A DNA stretch of 64,000 nucleotides from Albidovulum sediminis (GCF_025380365.1 NZ_JAOCQF010000001.1:2158245-2222244), one strand, 5' to 3'. Counted from the first letter of the stretch, positions 17,314-29,282 are shown. The notes: generated by a model from the sequence alone, not told the origin. Translations and numbers: made by a program.

Positions 17314-19577
17314 ACGCGACCCTTGGAAACGGCGGCCCAGTTCAACGTGACCTGCTGCTTTGCTGCCCCTTGCTCCACATTCACGAAAGGCATGTCCGAC
17401 CGGCGCTCGCCCGAGTTGCCGGTGATCATGCCTTCGGCGACGATCGCCTCGACATTGCGGGCCCACCCGCCGAACGGCAGGAATGCCGAGGGGTTGACCG
17501 TCCAGGTGGTCGCGGCGGTGGCCTGGTTGTGCTCTATCGTGACCGGGTTCGCGATCGGCTGCCCCACCGACCGGAAGGTGTTGCCCTGGACAAGGACATT
17601 CACCATGCGGGAATTGTCCAGCGCGGCAAAGGTCGTGTCGACCTTGTCGACGCGGTCGATGGAACCGTTGAAGACCTTGAAGCTGTTGCCGGTGATACTC
17701 AGCCCGTCGATGAAATGCCCCGCACCGAAAGGCTTGAACACGATCCAGCTGAACCAGCTTGCCACGTCGGAGGCAACGAAGGTGTTGCCGGTGATCGTCA
17801 GACCGCCGAACGAGAACTGGTTGGCAAAGCCCGGATCGGCCTCATACTCGTTCGTCATCTCCAGAAAGCAGTTGTCGATGTAGTTGCCGGTCAAAGTCGT
17901 CGACAGGTTGCTGCCCGCAAGCACAAGTCCCGCCAGCCGGACGCCGTTCGACTGGTTGTCCCCCTGGAAGAAGTGATTGCCGATGAACAGGTTGTTGTTG
18001 CCGCCGATCACGCCGAAGTGCCGAAACCGCACCGCGCGGCATTCGCGCACCTTCACATCGTTGGCGTTGGTGTTGAACAGGATCGAAACGCGATCCTGCG
18101 CCGGCACCGAAACCTCGGCGGACAGGAACTGGCAGCGGTCGATCTCCATCCCCTGGCATCCATCCCCGTGCGAGGTGATGCCGCGGTTACGCGGCTGGTT
18201 GATGGCGCAGTCGCGGATCAGGAAGTTCTTTCCCGAGGGCGGAAGGAGAATTCCGCTCGCCAGGCCATTGCACTGGATTTCGACCTCGGCCAGAGACATC
18301 TTGTCCAGCGCGGAAAAGCCCGAGAAGTCGAGCACATACTTGAAGCGGGTGAAGGTGAAGGTCTGCGTCCCCGCCGCGTCATACAGGGGCTTGCTCAGCG
18401 TCAGTGTGCCCGCGCCGATGTTGACGGCGGTCACATAGACCTCGCGCCCCACGCCGTTGCCTTCGACCAGAGAGCCCGGCGCGATGTTGGCGATGTTGGC
18501 GACGGCCGTCAGCTGCGTATCGTTCGAGACGCTGTAGGTCGCGAGCGAGGTGACAACCACCGGATCCCAGGCCGGCCCGGCCTCGACCTCGAACTGGCCG
18601 TTGCGGATGACGCGGCGGGTGAAGAAGGTGGTCTTGTTGCTGACCGCCGCCTGCATGTCAATCGGAGCGGTCACGTTCACACGCCGCCCGCCCATGTCGA
18701 GCGAGTCATGGTCGGTGAAATTGATCAGTGCCTGAAAGGCCTTGCGGAACCCTTGCTCCTCATCCCCGAAGGCGTCGACATAGGCGTCGAGCGTGTAGTT
18801 CCGGGTGATCGCCAGCCGCCTGTTGACGGGCATGGACAGCTTCCCCTCGAACCGGACCGGCGCTTCGAGCGTCACATCGGCGTCCAGAAGGTAGGTTCCG
18901 GCAGACACCAGGAGCGAGCGGCCGGCGGCAAAGGCGGAGGCGTCGGCCGCCTCGAACGCGGCGGCATCGTTGGTGACGCCGTCACCCTTCGCGCCGTAGT
19001 CGCGCACATCCACCCAGTCCATCATCGTGCGCAGGAATGCCGAGGTGATGTCCTCGACCTCGATGTCGTCGATCCGCACCACCCCGCCATTCGTCCCGGT
19101 CAGATCAAGGCCGACATGGCCAAAGATCGCGGCGGTGCCCCAGGCCATGTCGACGCCCTGCCGCGCGCCGGTCCCGATGATCGCCTGCACGGTCTCGACC
19201 TTGCCATAGGCGGTCAGCGCCAGGCTCGCGCCGGTTTCGACGACGCCCGCCAGATGCGCGTTCCCCGCCGCCCCGGCCCAGGCCGCGATCCGCACGGAGG
19301 GCAGGTTGCCGCTGATCGCCTTCACGCGCGCGGTCACGCGCAGGTAGCAGCCCGGCAGTATCGGCGTTTCCCCCATGTAGCGCAGCTTCTGCGTCGCGGC
19401 GGTCTTGACCATCTCGATGCAACTGCCGAAGTCCTGATCCGCCAGGACCAGGGCGGCATTCGGCGCGCCCTCGTAGGTGGGCGAACCGGGCGTGCCATCC
19501 TCGCTAGACCAGACGCCAAGCCCGTTCTCGAAAGCGGGCGGCATCAGCACCAGCCCGTCGGTAATCGCCTTGTTCAT
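17280..19577 (-). CDS. parallel beta-helix protein, pectate-lyase-3 / phage-tailspike type
   Basis: 765 residues from the ATG at 19575-19577. An N-terminal domain of about 180 residues resembles a carbohydrate-binding beta-sandwich. The signature VDVRDYGAKGDGVTNDAAAF then opens the pectate_lyase_3 repeat region, followed by many N-x-F and G-N-x-F turns (for example ITGNTFVAS, ITGNSFKVF, VQGNTFRSV) of a right-handed beta-helix up to about residue 690. There is no clear signal peptide. Related proteins are annotated as glycosyl hydrolase family 28-related or tailspike-like. Substrate unknown. Codon use is normal and no phage genes flank it. Confidence 0.75.
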   Translation of the reverse strand: MNKAITDGLVLMPPAFENGLGVWSSEDGTPGSPTYEGAPNAALVLADQDFGSCIEMVKTAATQKLRYMGETPILPGCYLRVTARVKAISGNLPSVRIAAWAGAAGNAHLAGVVETGASLALTAYGKVETVQAIIGTGARQGVDMAWGTAAIFGHVGLDLTGTNGGVVRIDDIEVEDITSAFLRTMMDWVDVRDYGAKGDGVTNDAAAFEAADASAFAAGRSLLVSAGTYLLDADVTLEAPVRFEGKLSMPVNRRLAITRNYTLDAYVDAFGDEEQGFRKAFQALINFTDHDSLDMGGRRVNVTAPIDMQAAVSNKTTFFTRRVIRNGQFEVEAGPAWDPVVVTSLATYSVSNDTQLTAVANIANIAPGSLVEGNGVGREVYVTAVNIGAGTLTLSKPLYDAAGTQTFTFTRFKYVLDFSGFSALDKMSLAEVEIQCNGLASGILLPPSGKNFLIRDCAINQPRNRGITSHGDGCQGMEIDRCQFLSAEVSVPAQDRVSILFNTNANDVKVRECRAVRFRHFGVIGGNNNLFIGNHFFQGDNQSNGVRLAGLVLAGSNLSTTLTGNYIDNCFLEMTNEYEADPGFANQFSFGGLTITGNTFVASDVASWFSWIVFKPFGAGHFIDGLSITGNSFKVFNGSIDRVDKVDTTFAALDNSRMVNVLVQGNTFRSVGQPIANPVTIEHNQATAATTWTVNPSAFLPFGGWARNVEAIVAEGMITGNSGERRSDMPFVNVEQGAAKQQVTLNWAAVSKGRVHVRVRMDNPN

Positions 19578-19756
19578 TCCCAGAACCCCTTGTCGTTGCC
19601 AGGCCCCGGCCACACCATCGCCCGCCCCGAAAGCGGGGCTTCGCGCCCGTGGGCGGCGAATGGAATGCTCATGCCGGGGAAACGGGGCCATCGGCCCTCG
19701 GGGAACAGTGCTATCATCAAACGTCTGAGCGGGCGGTGAAGCCAGCGCGCGCTGAA

Positions 19757-20161
19757 CTAGACCGAAGGCGCGGGCATCTGCACCGGGTAGACGCCGTTGA
19801 TCCGCCACTCTCCGTCGACCACGACCATCTCGTAGTCGAACAGAAACGCCTCTCCCGCGCCATCCTGCACGCGGACCCGCTGGAAACGGCGCCCGTCAGC
19901 GTCGCGCAGATCGAGGAAATCGACCGCCCGCGGCCTCCAGATCATCGGGTAGCCGTTCGCGACCATGCGTCCGAAATTCTCGGGCGTCCCGAAGATCGTC
20001 CGGATCGTGGGAGAGGCGAAGCCGAAGGCGGTCCGGACGTCGTCTGCCAGAAAGGCATCGACCTGCGCGCGGATCACGCCCCGGATGTCCTCGGCCTCGC
20101 CGGCCAAGGCGGGCAGCGAGAGAAGCACGCCGAATATCGCCCCCATCCACGCTCCGCGCAT
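19757..20161 (-). CDS. DUF4864 secreted protein
   Basis: 134 residues with a signal peptide (MRGAWMGAIFGVLLSLPALAGEA, cleavage likely after ALA). The mature part, IRGVIRAQVDAFLADDVRTAFGFASPTIRTIFGTPENFGRMVANGYPMI and so on, matches the DUF4864 family, small SnoaL/NTF2-like periplasmic proteins of alphaproteobacteria. Function unknown. It is divergent from the CHAD gene, with an 81 bp gap. Confidence 0.82.
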   Translation of the reverse strand: MRGAWMGAIFGVLLSLPALAGEAEDIRGVIRAQVDAFLADDVRTAFGFASPTIRTIFGTPENFGRMVANGYPMIWRPRAVDFLDLRDADGRRFQRVRVQDGAGEAFLFDYEMVVVDGEWRINGVYPVQMPAPSV

Positions 20162-20242
20162 TCCGCCCTCCTGTCATCAGCGCGTTACCGAAGTGTTGTT
20201 GAGTCGCCTCCTGCCGGCGCATCGCCTCATGACAGGTATCCT

Positions 20243-21109
20243 ATGCCATTCGCATTCCCCGACAAGGACCGATCCGTCGCGAAATCGGTCCGCAAACTGG
20301 CCCGAAACCGCATCGAGGCGTCGCTCGCCCTGCTGGAGGACGACGCCCGCCCGCGCGCCGAGCGCGTGCGGGAGTTGCGCAAGAACATCAAGAAGATCCG
20401 CGCCCTGATCCGGCTTGTCCGCCCGAACTTCAAGGCCTTCGACCGCGAGGATGCCGCGCTGAAGGACGCCGGCCGGATCATCGCCGACCTGCGCGACAAC
20501 GACGCGCTGGCCGAAAGCTTCGATACCCTGTCACGCCGTCTATATACCCCGCTCGCCGCGCGCGAGACCCTGCGCGAGGCGATCCTCCACCCCCGCGCAG
20601 CGCTCGTCGAGGAAGAGGCCGCCGACCGCCTTGCCGAGCATAGACGCCTGATTGCCGCGATCTTGGAGCGGCTTTCCGGGTGGAATATCTCCGGCACCGG
20701 CTTCGGCGCGCTTTCCCCCGGGCTGGAGCGGACCTGGTCGGCGGCCCAGAAGGCGATGACGGCGGCAATCTCTGACCCGAGCGGCGAGGCGCTTCACCAG
20801 TGGCGCAAGCGCGCCAAGGATCACTGGTACCATGCCCGCCTGCTCGCCCCGATCTGGCCGGAGATGATGGTGCATCACATCGCCGCGGCAGACGCGCTTG
20901 GCGAACGCCTGGGTGAGGCGCGCGATCTGGCCTTCCTGATCGAGGCGCTCGCCGGGGTCGAGGGCGGCGAGGAGTTTCGCGCCGCCGCCGCGGAGGAGGA
21001 GGCTCGCCTGCTCGCGGACGCGCGCCGACTTGGCGCGCGCTTCTTCAGCGAACCCGCGGGCGGGCTGTCGCGCAGGTGGCGGGGCTGGTGGCAGATCTGG
21101 CGTGACTAG
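20243..21109 (+). CDS. CHAD domain protein
   Basis: 288 residues, largely helical, rich in His, Arg and Lys at conserved places ([17 protein letters not shown] near the start, [22 protein letters not shown] in the second half). These are the paired basic helices of CHAD domains, which bind polyphosphate and often sit on polyphosphate granules. It lacks the CYTH phosphatase domain that often accompanies CHAD. It ends with a 4 bp convergent overlap with lysS. Confidence 0.88.
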   Translation: MPFAFPDKDRSVAKSVRKLARNRIEASLALLEDDARPRAERVRELRKNIKKIRALIRLVRPNFKAFDREDAALKDAGRIIADLRDNDALAESFDTLSRRLYTPLAARETLREAILHPRAALVEEEAADRLAEHRRLIAAILERLSGWNISGTGFGALSPGLERTWSAAQKAMTAAISDPSGEALHQWRKRAKDHWYHARLLAPIWPEMMVHHIAAADALGERLGEARDLAFLIEALAGVEGGEEFRAAAAEEEARLLADARRLGARFFSEPAGGLSRRWRGWWQIWRD

Positions 21110-22686
21110 CCGGTCAGTTCGCCGGCCAGCGCACGCTCGATCAGGGCGATCGTTTCCGCGACACCGTAAAGCGCGATGAAGCCGCCGAAGCGCGGCCCTT
21201 GCGACGCACCCAGCAGCACCTCGTAAAGCGCGGTGAACCAGTCGCGCAGCGGCTCGAACCCATGCTCCTTGCCGACCGCGAAGACCATCGACTGCAACGC
21301 CTCGGCGTCCAGCCCGCCGTCCCAGGTCCTGAGCCGGGAGACCAGATCCTCCATCGCCGCGCGTTCCGTGTCGGACGGCGCCCGGAAACTCCGCGATGGC
21401 GCAACGAAATCGTTGAAGTAGCGCACCGCAAACTCCGCCGCCTGATCAAGCTGCGGGTTCGCGTCGGGCGTCGCATTTGGCGCGTAGCGACGGATGAACC
21501 CCCACAGCCCCGACTTGTCCTTGGCACCGGCGACGCTCGCAAGGTTCAGAAGCATCGCGAACGGCACCACCATGTCCGAGGCGGGCGGCTGGCCGTTGTG
21601 GATGTGCCAGACCGGGTTCGCAAGCCTTGCGTCGATGTCCTGGTCGGGGAAGGCACGCAGTTGCTGGTGATATTCGTCGACCGCCTTCGGGATCACGTCC
21701 CACCAGAGCCGCTTGGCCGTCTTGGGCTTCTGGTACATGAAGTAGCCAAGGCTTTCCGTCGCGGCATAGGTCAGCCATTCATCGATGGTCAGGCCATTGC
21801 CCTTCGACTTGGAAATCTTCTGCCCGTGCTCGTCGAGGAAAAGCTCGTAAGTGAAATGTTCCGGCGCCCTGGCGCCCAGCGCCTCGCAGATGCCGTCGTA
21901 GATCGGCGTGTTGGTCGAATGGTCCTTGCCATACATCTCGAAGTCGACGCCGAGTGCTGCCCATCGCGCGCCGAAATCGGGCTTCCATTGCAGCTTTACC
22001 CGGCCGCCGGTGACCGGCAGCGTCCACTCGCGGCCCGTCTCGTCGTCGAAGGTGATCTCGCCCTTCGCCGCATCGACGTTCTTCATCGGGACATAGAGCA
22101 CGCGGCCGGTTTCCGGGTGGATCGGCAGGAAGCAGGAATAGGTCTGCTGCCGTTCCTCGCGCAGCGAGGCGAGCATGATCTCCATGATCGCGTCATAGCG
22201 TTCGCAGCACCGCACCAGCGTTTCGTCGAAACGGCCAGACCTGTAGAAATCCGTCGCGCTGATGAACTCGTACTCGAACCCGAAGGTGTCGAGGAACCGG
22301 CGCAGCATCGCGTTGTTGTGGTGGCCGAAGCTTTCATGCTCGCCGAACGGATCGGGGACCGACGTCAGCGGCCGCTGAAGGTTCGCCTTCAGCATCTCCT
22401 GCTGCGGCACGTTGTCGGGCACCTTGCGCATCCCGTCCAGGTCATCCGAGAAACAGATGAGCTTGGTCGGAATGTCGCTGATGATCTCGAAGGCGCGGCG
22501 GATCATCGTCGTCCGCTGCACTTCCCCGAAGGTGCCGATATGCGGCAGGCCCGAAGGGCCGTAGCCGGTCTCGAACAGCACATACCCCTTCTCGGGCGCC
22601 TTCTTCTCATAGCGTTTGAGAACGCGGCGCGCTTCCTCGAAAGGCCAGGCTTTGGAGTTCATCGCGGCATCGCGCAAGGAGGACAT
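21106..22686 (-). CDS. lysS: class I lysyl-tRNA synthetase
   Basis: 526 residues. Charges tRNA-Lys. It is the class I form: the HIGH-type motif PHIGTF (H49) and KISKSKG (KMSKS-type) are both present, and the family-specific opening [23 protein letters not shown] is clear. Class I LysRS is usual in many alphaproteobacteria, spirochaetes and archaea and differs from the class II enzyme of enterobacteria. It overlaps the convergent CHAD gene by 4 bp and is divergent from the TerB-like gene. Confidence 0.95.
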   Translation of the reverse strand: MSSLRDAAMNSKAWPFEEARRVLKRYEKKAPEKGYVLFETGYGPSGLPHIGTFGEVQRTTMIRRAFEIISDIPTKLICFSDDLDGMRKVPDNVPQQEMLKANLQRPLTSVPDPFGEHESFGHHNNAMLRRFLDTFGFEYEFISATDFYRSGRFDETLVRCCERYDAIMEIMLASLREERQQTYSCFLPIHPETGRVLYVPMKNVDAAKGEITFDDETGREWTLPVTGGRVKLQWKPDFGARWAALGVDFEMYGKDHSTNTPIYDGICEALGARAPEHFTYELFLDEHGQKISKSKGNGLTIDEWLTYAATESLGYFMYQKPKTAKRLWWDVIPKAVDEYHQQLRAFPDQDIDARLANPVWHIHNGQPPASDMVVPFAMLLNLASVAGAKDKSGLWGFIRRYAPNATPDANPQLDQAAEFAVRYFNDFVAPSRSFRAPSDTERAAMEDLVSRLRTWDGGLDAEALQSMVFAVGKEHGFEPLRDWFTALYEVLLGASQGPRFGGFIALYGVAETIALIERALAGELTG

Positions 22687-22795
22687 GACAGAAATTCCCG
22701 AAAGGACGGCACCCCGTGTGCCGCAAGGTCCGTCTCCTATTGAACGGGGGGCGGATCGTCAATAATTTGCCCCGCACCACAGCGAGGACCCGAAC

Positions 22796-23218
22796 GTGAC
22801 CCACACCCTGCCCGCCTTCACCGCGCAAGACGCCCTTGTCGCCATCATGGTCACTGTCTCGGTCTCGGATGAATCGATCCGCACGTCCGAGCTTGTCGCC
22901 ATCGAACGCCAGGTAAACCATCTTCCGGTCTTCGCCGATTACGATATCGACGCCATCAAGGAGGTCGCCCAGACCGTCTATCGTCTGATGGAAGACGACG
23001 ACGGGCTCGACACGCTTTTCGCCATGGTCCGCGATGCGCTCCCGGAACGTCTTTGGGAAACCGCCTACGCGCTGGCCTGTGATGTTGCCGCGGCCGACGG
23101 CTCGCTCGGTCAGGATGAGTTGCGGCTTCTGGCCGAGGTTCGCCACGAGCTGAACATCGACCGGCTGCACGCCGCAGCCATCGAACGCGGCGCCAGGGCG
23201 CGGCACCTGACGCTCTGA
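22796..23218 (+). CDS. TerB-like (tellurite resistance fold) protein
   Basis: 140 residues from a GTG at 22796, with GAGGA a few bases upstream. All-helical acidic protein with two matching halves: AQDALVAIMVTVSVSDESIRTSELVAIE and ALACDVAAADGSLGQDELRLLAEV. Both carry the acidic D-x-S/G-x-x-x-x-E pattern of the TerB/DjlA metal-binding fold. Stand-alone TerB-like proteins are common in alphaproteobacteria and do not imply tellurite resistance. No other ter genes are nearby. Confidence 0.8.
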   Translation: MTHTLPAFTAQDALVAIMVTVSVSDESIRTSELVAIERQVNHLPVFADYDIDAIKEVAQTVYRLMEDDDGLDTLFAMVRDALPERLWETAYALACDVAAADGSLGQDELRLLAEVRHELNIDRLHAAAIERGARARHLTL

Positions 23219-23331
23219 TCCCTCCTGGGGGAAGACCAGCCCCGGCCGCCGCAGAGGTCCGGCCACGGCGCTCGATTGCCGCGGCACTTCTGCTATGCTA
23301 GCGGCGCGCGAAACGTGAACGGGACATGCAG

Positions 23332-24591
23332 ATGAAGATCGTCGTGATGGGCGCCGGAGTTATCGGCGTGACCACAGCCTACTATCTCGCGAAATCCGGC
23401 GCCGAGGTCACTGTGCTTGACCGCCAGCCGGGGCCGGGGCTCGAGACGAGCTATGCCAACGCCGGAGAACTCAGCTACGGCATGACCTCGCCCTGGGCCG
23501 CGCCGGGTGTGCCGATGAAGGCGCTCAAGTGGCTTTTCATGAAGCGACGGCCGCTGTTTATCTGGCCGCTCATCAGCCCACGGATGTGGAAGTGGGGGGC
23601 GCAGATGCTGATGAACTGCAACGACGCGTCCTATGCGATCAACAAGTCGCGCATGGTCCGGATTTCGAACTATTCCCGTGACGTTCTGCCGGACCTTATC
23701 GCCGAGACCGGGATCGAATACGACGGCCGCGCGCAGGGCACGCTCCAGCTTTTCCGAACGGAAAAGCAGCTCAAGGCCTCAAAGGCCGATCAGGATATCC
23801 TGGCCGAGTTCGACAGCCCGTTCGAGGTGCTCGACCCGGACGGCTGCATCGCCGTCGAACCCGCTCTGGCCCATGTGCGCGACAAGTTCGTCGGCGGGCT
23901 GCGCCTGACGGCGGACCGCACCGGCGACTGCCGCATGTTCACCATGGCACTCGCCGAGAAAACGGCGGCGCTCGGCGCGCGCTTCCACTATGGGCAGAAG
24001 ATCGAGATGATCCGGGTCGAGGGCGACCGCGTTCTGGGCGTGCAGACGGACAGGCTCGGGCTCGTCCGGGCCGATGCCTATGTCTGCGCGCTGGGCAGCT
24101 ACGCGCCCAACCTGCTCGACCCGATCGACCTCAGGCTGCCGGTCTATCCGGTCAAGGGTTACTCGGTCACGCTGCCGGTGACCGACGACGCGGGCGCGCC
24201 GCAATCCACGATCATGGACGAGACTCACAAGGTCGCCATTACCCGGCTTGGCGATCGCATCCGCGTTGCGGGCACCGCAGAGATCGCGGGCTATTCGAAC
24301 CGGCTGGGCCCGAACGCGACCGCCACCGTGCGCCATGTGATCGGCGATCTGTTCCCGAACGGCGGCGATCTCGACAAGGCCGAGGGCTGGACGGGCCTGC
24401 GCCCGATGACGCCCGATGGCACGCCCATCCTCGGCCCGACGCGCTATCCGAACCTTTATCTCAACACCGGGCACGGCACGCTGGGCTGGACCATGGCGGC
24501 GGGCTCGGGCCGCGCGGTGGCCGACCTTGTGCTCGGGCGCAAACCGGACATCAGCTTTGAGGGGCTGACGGCGGCGCGCTACGGGCTCTAA
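23332..24591 (+). CDS. dadA: D-amino acid dehydrogenase small subunit
   Basis: 419 residues from the ATG at 23332 (an ATG two codons earlier is too close to the ribosome site). FAD-dependent oxidation of D-amino acids such as D-alanine to 2-oxo acids, passing electrons to the respiratory chain. The Rossmann motif VVMGAGVIGVTTAYYLAKSG is at the N-terminus, with SYANAGELSYGMTSPWAAPG and GLRPMTPDGTPILG, all DadA hallmarks. Length fits the family. It is convergent with dacB, whose product releases D-alanine from peptidoglycan. Confidence 0.92.
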   Translation: MKIVVMGAGVIGVTTAYYLAKSGAEVTVLDRQPGPGLETSYANAGELSYGMTSPWAAPGVPMKALKWLFMKRRPLFIWPLISPRMWKWGAQMLMNCNDASYAINKSRMVRISNYSRDVLPDLIAETGIEYDGRAQGTLQLFRTEKQLKASKADQDILAEFDSPFEVLDPDGCIAVEPALAHVRDKFVGGLRLTADRTGDCRMFTMALAEKTAALGARFHYGQKIEMIRVEGDRVLGVQTDRLGLVRADAYVCALGSYAPNLLDPIDLRLPVYPVKGYSVTLPVTDDAGAPQSTIMDETHKVAITRLGDRIRVAGTAEIAGYSNRLGPNATATVRHVIGDLFPNGGDLDKAEGWTGLRPMTPDGTPILGPTRYPNLYLNTGHGTLGWTMAAGSGRAVADLVLGRKPDISFEGLTAARYGL

Positions 24592-24617
24592 CCCACCGCC
24601 CTGCCGGAAAAGAAACA

Positions 24618-26084
24618 CTACCCGGCGTGAACGTGCGACCAGCGCGCGATCAGGTCGTGCTGCAGACCACGCGCCCGCTTGACCCAGGCCTTGCCACCCT
24701 TGGGCCGCTCGCGTTCCGCCTCGCTCAGGGCGTCGCGCCGCGCGACATCGGCCGAGAAGATCGCGAAGGCCAATTCGCGCCCCTGCGGGGTGGTGAAGTA
24801 TCCCGCCAGCGCCGAGACGAAATTCAGCGTCCCGGTTTTCGCGCGCACGGTCGCGGGCAACCTGACGCCGTCCTCCTCGACGCCGATCTCTTTCATCAGG
24901 GGGCCTAGCCGGGCACCCGGACCCAGCCGCACAAGGGCCGTTGCCATGGCCTCTGCCGAGATCCGCGATGCCCCGCCAAGACCGGAATGGTCCACGAAAC
25001 GCGCGCCCTGTACCCCGGCGCGCGCGCCGACCCAGGCCGACATCGCCGGCCCCGAAGCCGCATGGCGCGCGACCCCGCGCCGCAGCGAGGCCGCCATCCC
25101 GACCGCCTCGGCTGTCATGTTGGTGGAATAGCGCATCATCTGGCGAAGGATCTCGTCGAGATCGTCACTGCCGCGCTCGGCCAGAACCTGTCCTTCCGGC
25201 GCGCGCTGCATCACTTCCGGGGCCGGCAATTTCAGCCCGGCAGCCGCCGCCAGCGTGCGGAACACATCGCCGGCATAAAGATCGGGGTGGCGCACCGGCA
25301 GCCAGCGGCTTCCCCCGCCGCCCAGCGCCTGACGCGACACGCTCCAGTCCTCGAACCCGCCCTTCTCGTCATAGGCATAGACCGGCAGGTCTCGCTCGGC
25401 GAGCCGGACACGCGCGACGGAGACCTCGGGCACATTGCGCCTGTCCTCGGCGTTCATGCCGACCGTGTAGCCCTGCCCCTCGCGCTTCCAGGTGAAGTTC
25501 ACGCGGTTGAAGTTCAGGTTCAGGCCCGCCACGGCGGGGTTGTAGCCCAGCCACTCCGGCTGATCGGGGTCAATCTCGCGGATGTAGGGCAGGGCGCCGC
25601 CCCAGACGCGGAAACGCCCCTCGACCCCACGAACACCCAGCGCGGCAAGGGTGGCTGCCAGTTCCGCCAGCCCGTCCGTGGTCAGCGTGGGGTCGCCGCC
25701 GCCGACCAGCACCAGATCGCCCGCCACGCTCCCGTTCTGCACCGGGCCGGTCGCCACGACCTTTGTGACAAAGCGATAGCCCGCGCCCAGGTGTTCGAGC
25801 GCGTAAAGCGTGGTGATCGCCTTGGCCGTGCTGGCCGGCGGCATGGGCTCGCCAGGGTCGAGCGCCTCGATCATCCGTCCTGACTTCACGTCGAAAAGGG
25901 CGTAGGAGGTGCGCCCCGAAAGCTGCGCCGCAGCGACCAGGTCGAATGCGACACCTGCCGGGGCCGGACCCGCCGAGGCGACAGCGGGCCGGGCAACCGG
26001 TCGCGCCGAGGTCAAGGGCGCCTCGGCCCAGGCGCGGGTCACAAGACCCGACGCCAGCGTCCCCAGAAACAACCGCCGATCCAT
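24618..26084 (-). CDS. dacB: D-alanyl-D-alanine carboxypeptidase/endopeptidase, PBP4 (S13) family
   Basis: 488 residues with an N-terminal signal peptide (RRLFLGTLASGLVTRAWA). The three penicillin-binding motifs are in order: SxxK as PPASTAKAITTLY, SxN as RYSTNMTAE, and KTG as RAKTGTLNFVSALAGY. It trims or cuts peptidoglycan cross-links in the periplasm. It lies upstream of nothing else on its strand and convergent with dadA; nadD is 73 bp upstream on the same strand. Confidence 0.92.
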   Translation of the reverse strand: MDRRLFLGTLASGLVTRAWAEAPLTSARPVARPAVASAGPAPAGVAFDLVAAAQLSGRTSYALFDVKSGRMIEALDPGEPMPPASTAKAITTLYALEHLGAGYRFVTKVVATGPVQNGSVAGDLVLVGGGDPTLTTDGLAELAATLAALGVRGVEGRFRVWGGALPYIREIDPDQPEWLGYNPAVAGLNLNFNRVNFTWKREGQGYTVGMNAEDRRNVPEVSVARVRLAERDLPVYAYDEKGGFEDWSVSRQALGGGGSRWLPVRHPDLYAGDVFRTLAAAAGLKLPAPEVMQRAPEGQVLAERGSDDLDEILRQMMRYSTNMTAEAVGMAASLRRGVARHAASGPAMSAWVGARAGVQGARFVDHSGLGGASRISAEAMATALVRLGPGARLGPLMKEIGVEEDGVRLPATVRAKTGTLNFVSALAGYFTTPQGRELAFAIFSADVARRDALSEAERERPKGGKAWVKRARGLQHDLIARWSHVHAG

Positions 26085-26157
26085 GCGCGACTGCCCCTCC
26101 CCGGCCCTGCGCCCGTCCTCTGCCGTCTCCCGACTATCCCCAAGCCGGGCGGGCCGA

Positions 26158-26763
26158 TCAAGCCCCCGCGCGCCATTCCCCCCGCGCGCGGATCGCGCTT
26201 GAGGAGATGTCGACCATCGGCACGTCGAGAAAGCACCAGGCTGGCGCCTTGCGGAAGGGCAGCAGCCGCGCAGAAGGGCCCGGCAGGCGAAAGCGCGCGT
26301 ATTCCTCGGCCGCGCGCGCGCCCAGCGCCGCCAGACGCGAGCCGGGGCGGGCGAAGACGCCGATCGGCACGTTCCGCATGATCCATTCCCAGTCCTGCCA
26401 GCGGTCGAACTGAACCAGGTTGTCCGCCCCCATCAGCCAGACGAAGCGCACGCCGGGATAAAGCGCCGTCAGGCGCCGCAGCGTCTGCGCGGTAAAGCGC
26501 GTGCCCAGCCGCGCCTCCAGATCGCTGACGACGACACGGGGATCGTCCATCACCGCCCGCGCCCGAGCCATCCGCTCTGCCATCGGCGCGGGCTGGCGTG
26601 CCTTCAGGGGATTGCCGGGGCTGACCAGCCACCAGACCCGGTCCAGCCCGATCCGCTTCAAGGCCTCGCCGGTGATGTGGGCATGGCCCTGATGGGCAGG
26701 GTCGAACGACCCGCCGAGAAGGCCGATGCTCATGCCGGGACAGGCGAAGGGAAAACCCTGCAA
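26158..26763 (-). CDS. nadD: nicotinate-nucleotide adenylyltransferase
   Basis: 201 residues. Adenylates nicotinate mononucleotide in NAD synthesis. The nucleotidyltransferase motif [11 protein letters not shown] and the C-terminal ISSSAIR are present. The TTG start at 26761-26763 is preferred over the ATG at 26731-26733 because AAGGAG lies 6 bases before the TTG, while the ATG has no clear ribosome site; NadD proteins of this group commonly carry about ten extra N-terminal residues of the GFPFA type. Confidence 0.92.
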   Translation of the reverse strand: MQGFPFACPGMSIGLLGGSFDPAHQGHAHITGEALKRIGLDRVWWLVSPGNPLKARQPAPMAERMARARAVMDDPRVVVSDLEARLGTRFTAQTLRRLTALYPGVRFVWLMGADNLVQFDRWQDWEWIMRNVPIGVFARPGSRLAALGARAAEEYARFRLPGPSARLLPFRKAPAWCFLDVPMVDISSSAIRARGEWRAGA

Positions 26764-27007
26764 ATCGCGCTCCTTGCTGCCCGCCCTTTGTTCCCGCCAC
26801 CTGTGCCGCTGTCAACGCGGACTTCTGCGGGTGATGGCGCAGGACCCTGCGGCACAAATCGCCCCAGCCCGGTAGTTGCCTCGTCTCGGGCCGGCCAATC
26901 CGATGACTTCCGTCGCGGGCGTGGCCGACACGCAGTTGCCCCGGATTGCCCTTTGCCCCGCGCTTGTCTAGATGAAGCTCAAACCCGCACACACGAGGAC
27001 TTCACCC

Positions 27008-28663
<1,656 letters not shown>

Positions 28664-28691
28664 GGGTTCGTTCTCAAACGTTGAGCAGACG

Positions 28692-29282
28692 ATGGCGATT
28701 GATCAGATCGAACTAGTAAGGCGACTTCTGGGGACTGCCACACAGCTATTCTTAGATGACGCCGATCCGTTGTCGGTTCATTGCTTAGCGTCTTCCGCGA
28801 TTGAGCACGCTGAGCACATCGCCGAGACATACTCGGATAGAAGCTTCAAATCGCATGTAATGGGCACATTCCCGGACATGACGAAAATCGACTTCAAGCG
28901 CCTCCGAAACCGCCACTGGAAAGTCATCAAGCACAGTCACGATTTGAGTGGTAAGCCGTTTGAGGTGACCAAGGAGCTTGACGACTTCGACGACGCAGCA
29001 AACGACGCAGTCCTTTTTGCGGGCTGGTATGATTTTATGAAGTGCGGTCAACCAATTCCAATTGCCGCGCAGGTTTTTCAGCTCTGGTTTTTTCGCATGT
29101 ACCCGAAAAGCCTGAATCAATCGAAAGAGTTTGAGTATCAGTATTTTTCTCAACTCGATAGCCTTGAAAGGCACGAGCAAAAACGGCGACTTCGGGCGGC
29201 AATTAAGAAAGAAAGCTTTTCAGACGAGCTTTTGAACCACCCAATGACAGATTCTCGACCACTAATTCTGCCTTTATTCTAA
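28692..29282 (+). CDS. hypothetical protein of atypical base composition
   Basis: 196 residues, ATG at 28692, 28 bp after ettA. No signal peptide or membrane helix. Recognisable elements are an N-terminal DQIELVRRLLGTATQLFLDD, a DPLSVHCLASSAIEHAEHIAE helix, and a central RNRHWKVIKHSHDLSG segment with several His and Arg. I do not recognise a named family. Base composition is visibly lower in G+C (about half) and codon choice uses many A/T third positions unlike both neighbours, which suggests acquisition by transfer. No integrase, repeat or toxin partner is visible next to it. Confidence 0.7.
   Translation: MAIDQIELVRRLLGTATQLFLDDADPLSVHCLASSAIEHAEHIAETYSDRSFKSHVMGTFPDMTKIDFKRLRNRHWKVIKHSHDLSGKPFEVTKELDDFDDAANDAVLFAGWYDFMKCGQPIPIAAQVFQLWFFRMYPKSLNQSKEFEYQYFSQLDSLERHEQKRRLRAAIKKESFSDELLNHPMTDSRPLILPLF

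Noticed and set aside
28692-28710. TTGAT-N4-like FNR site at the start of the low-GC gene
   Set aside because: Second half reads TCGAA instead of ATCAA and lies inside the coding start, so spacing to any promoter makes no sense.
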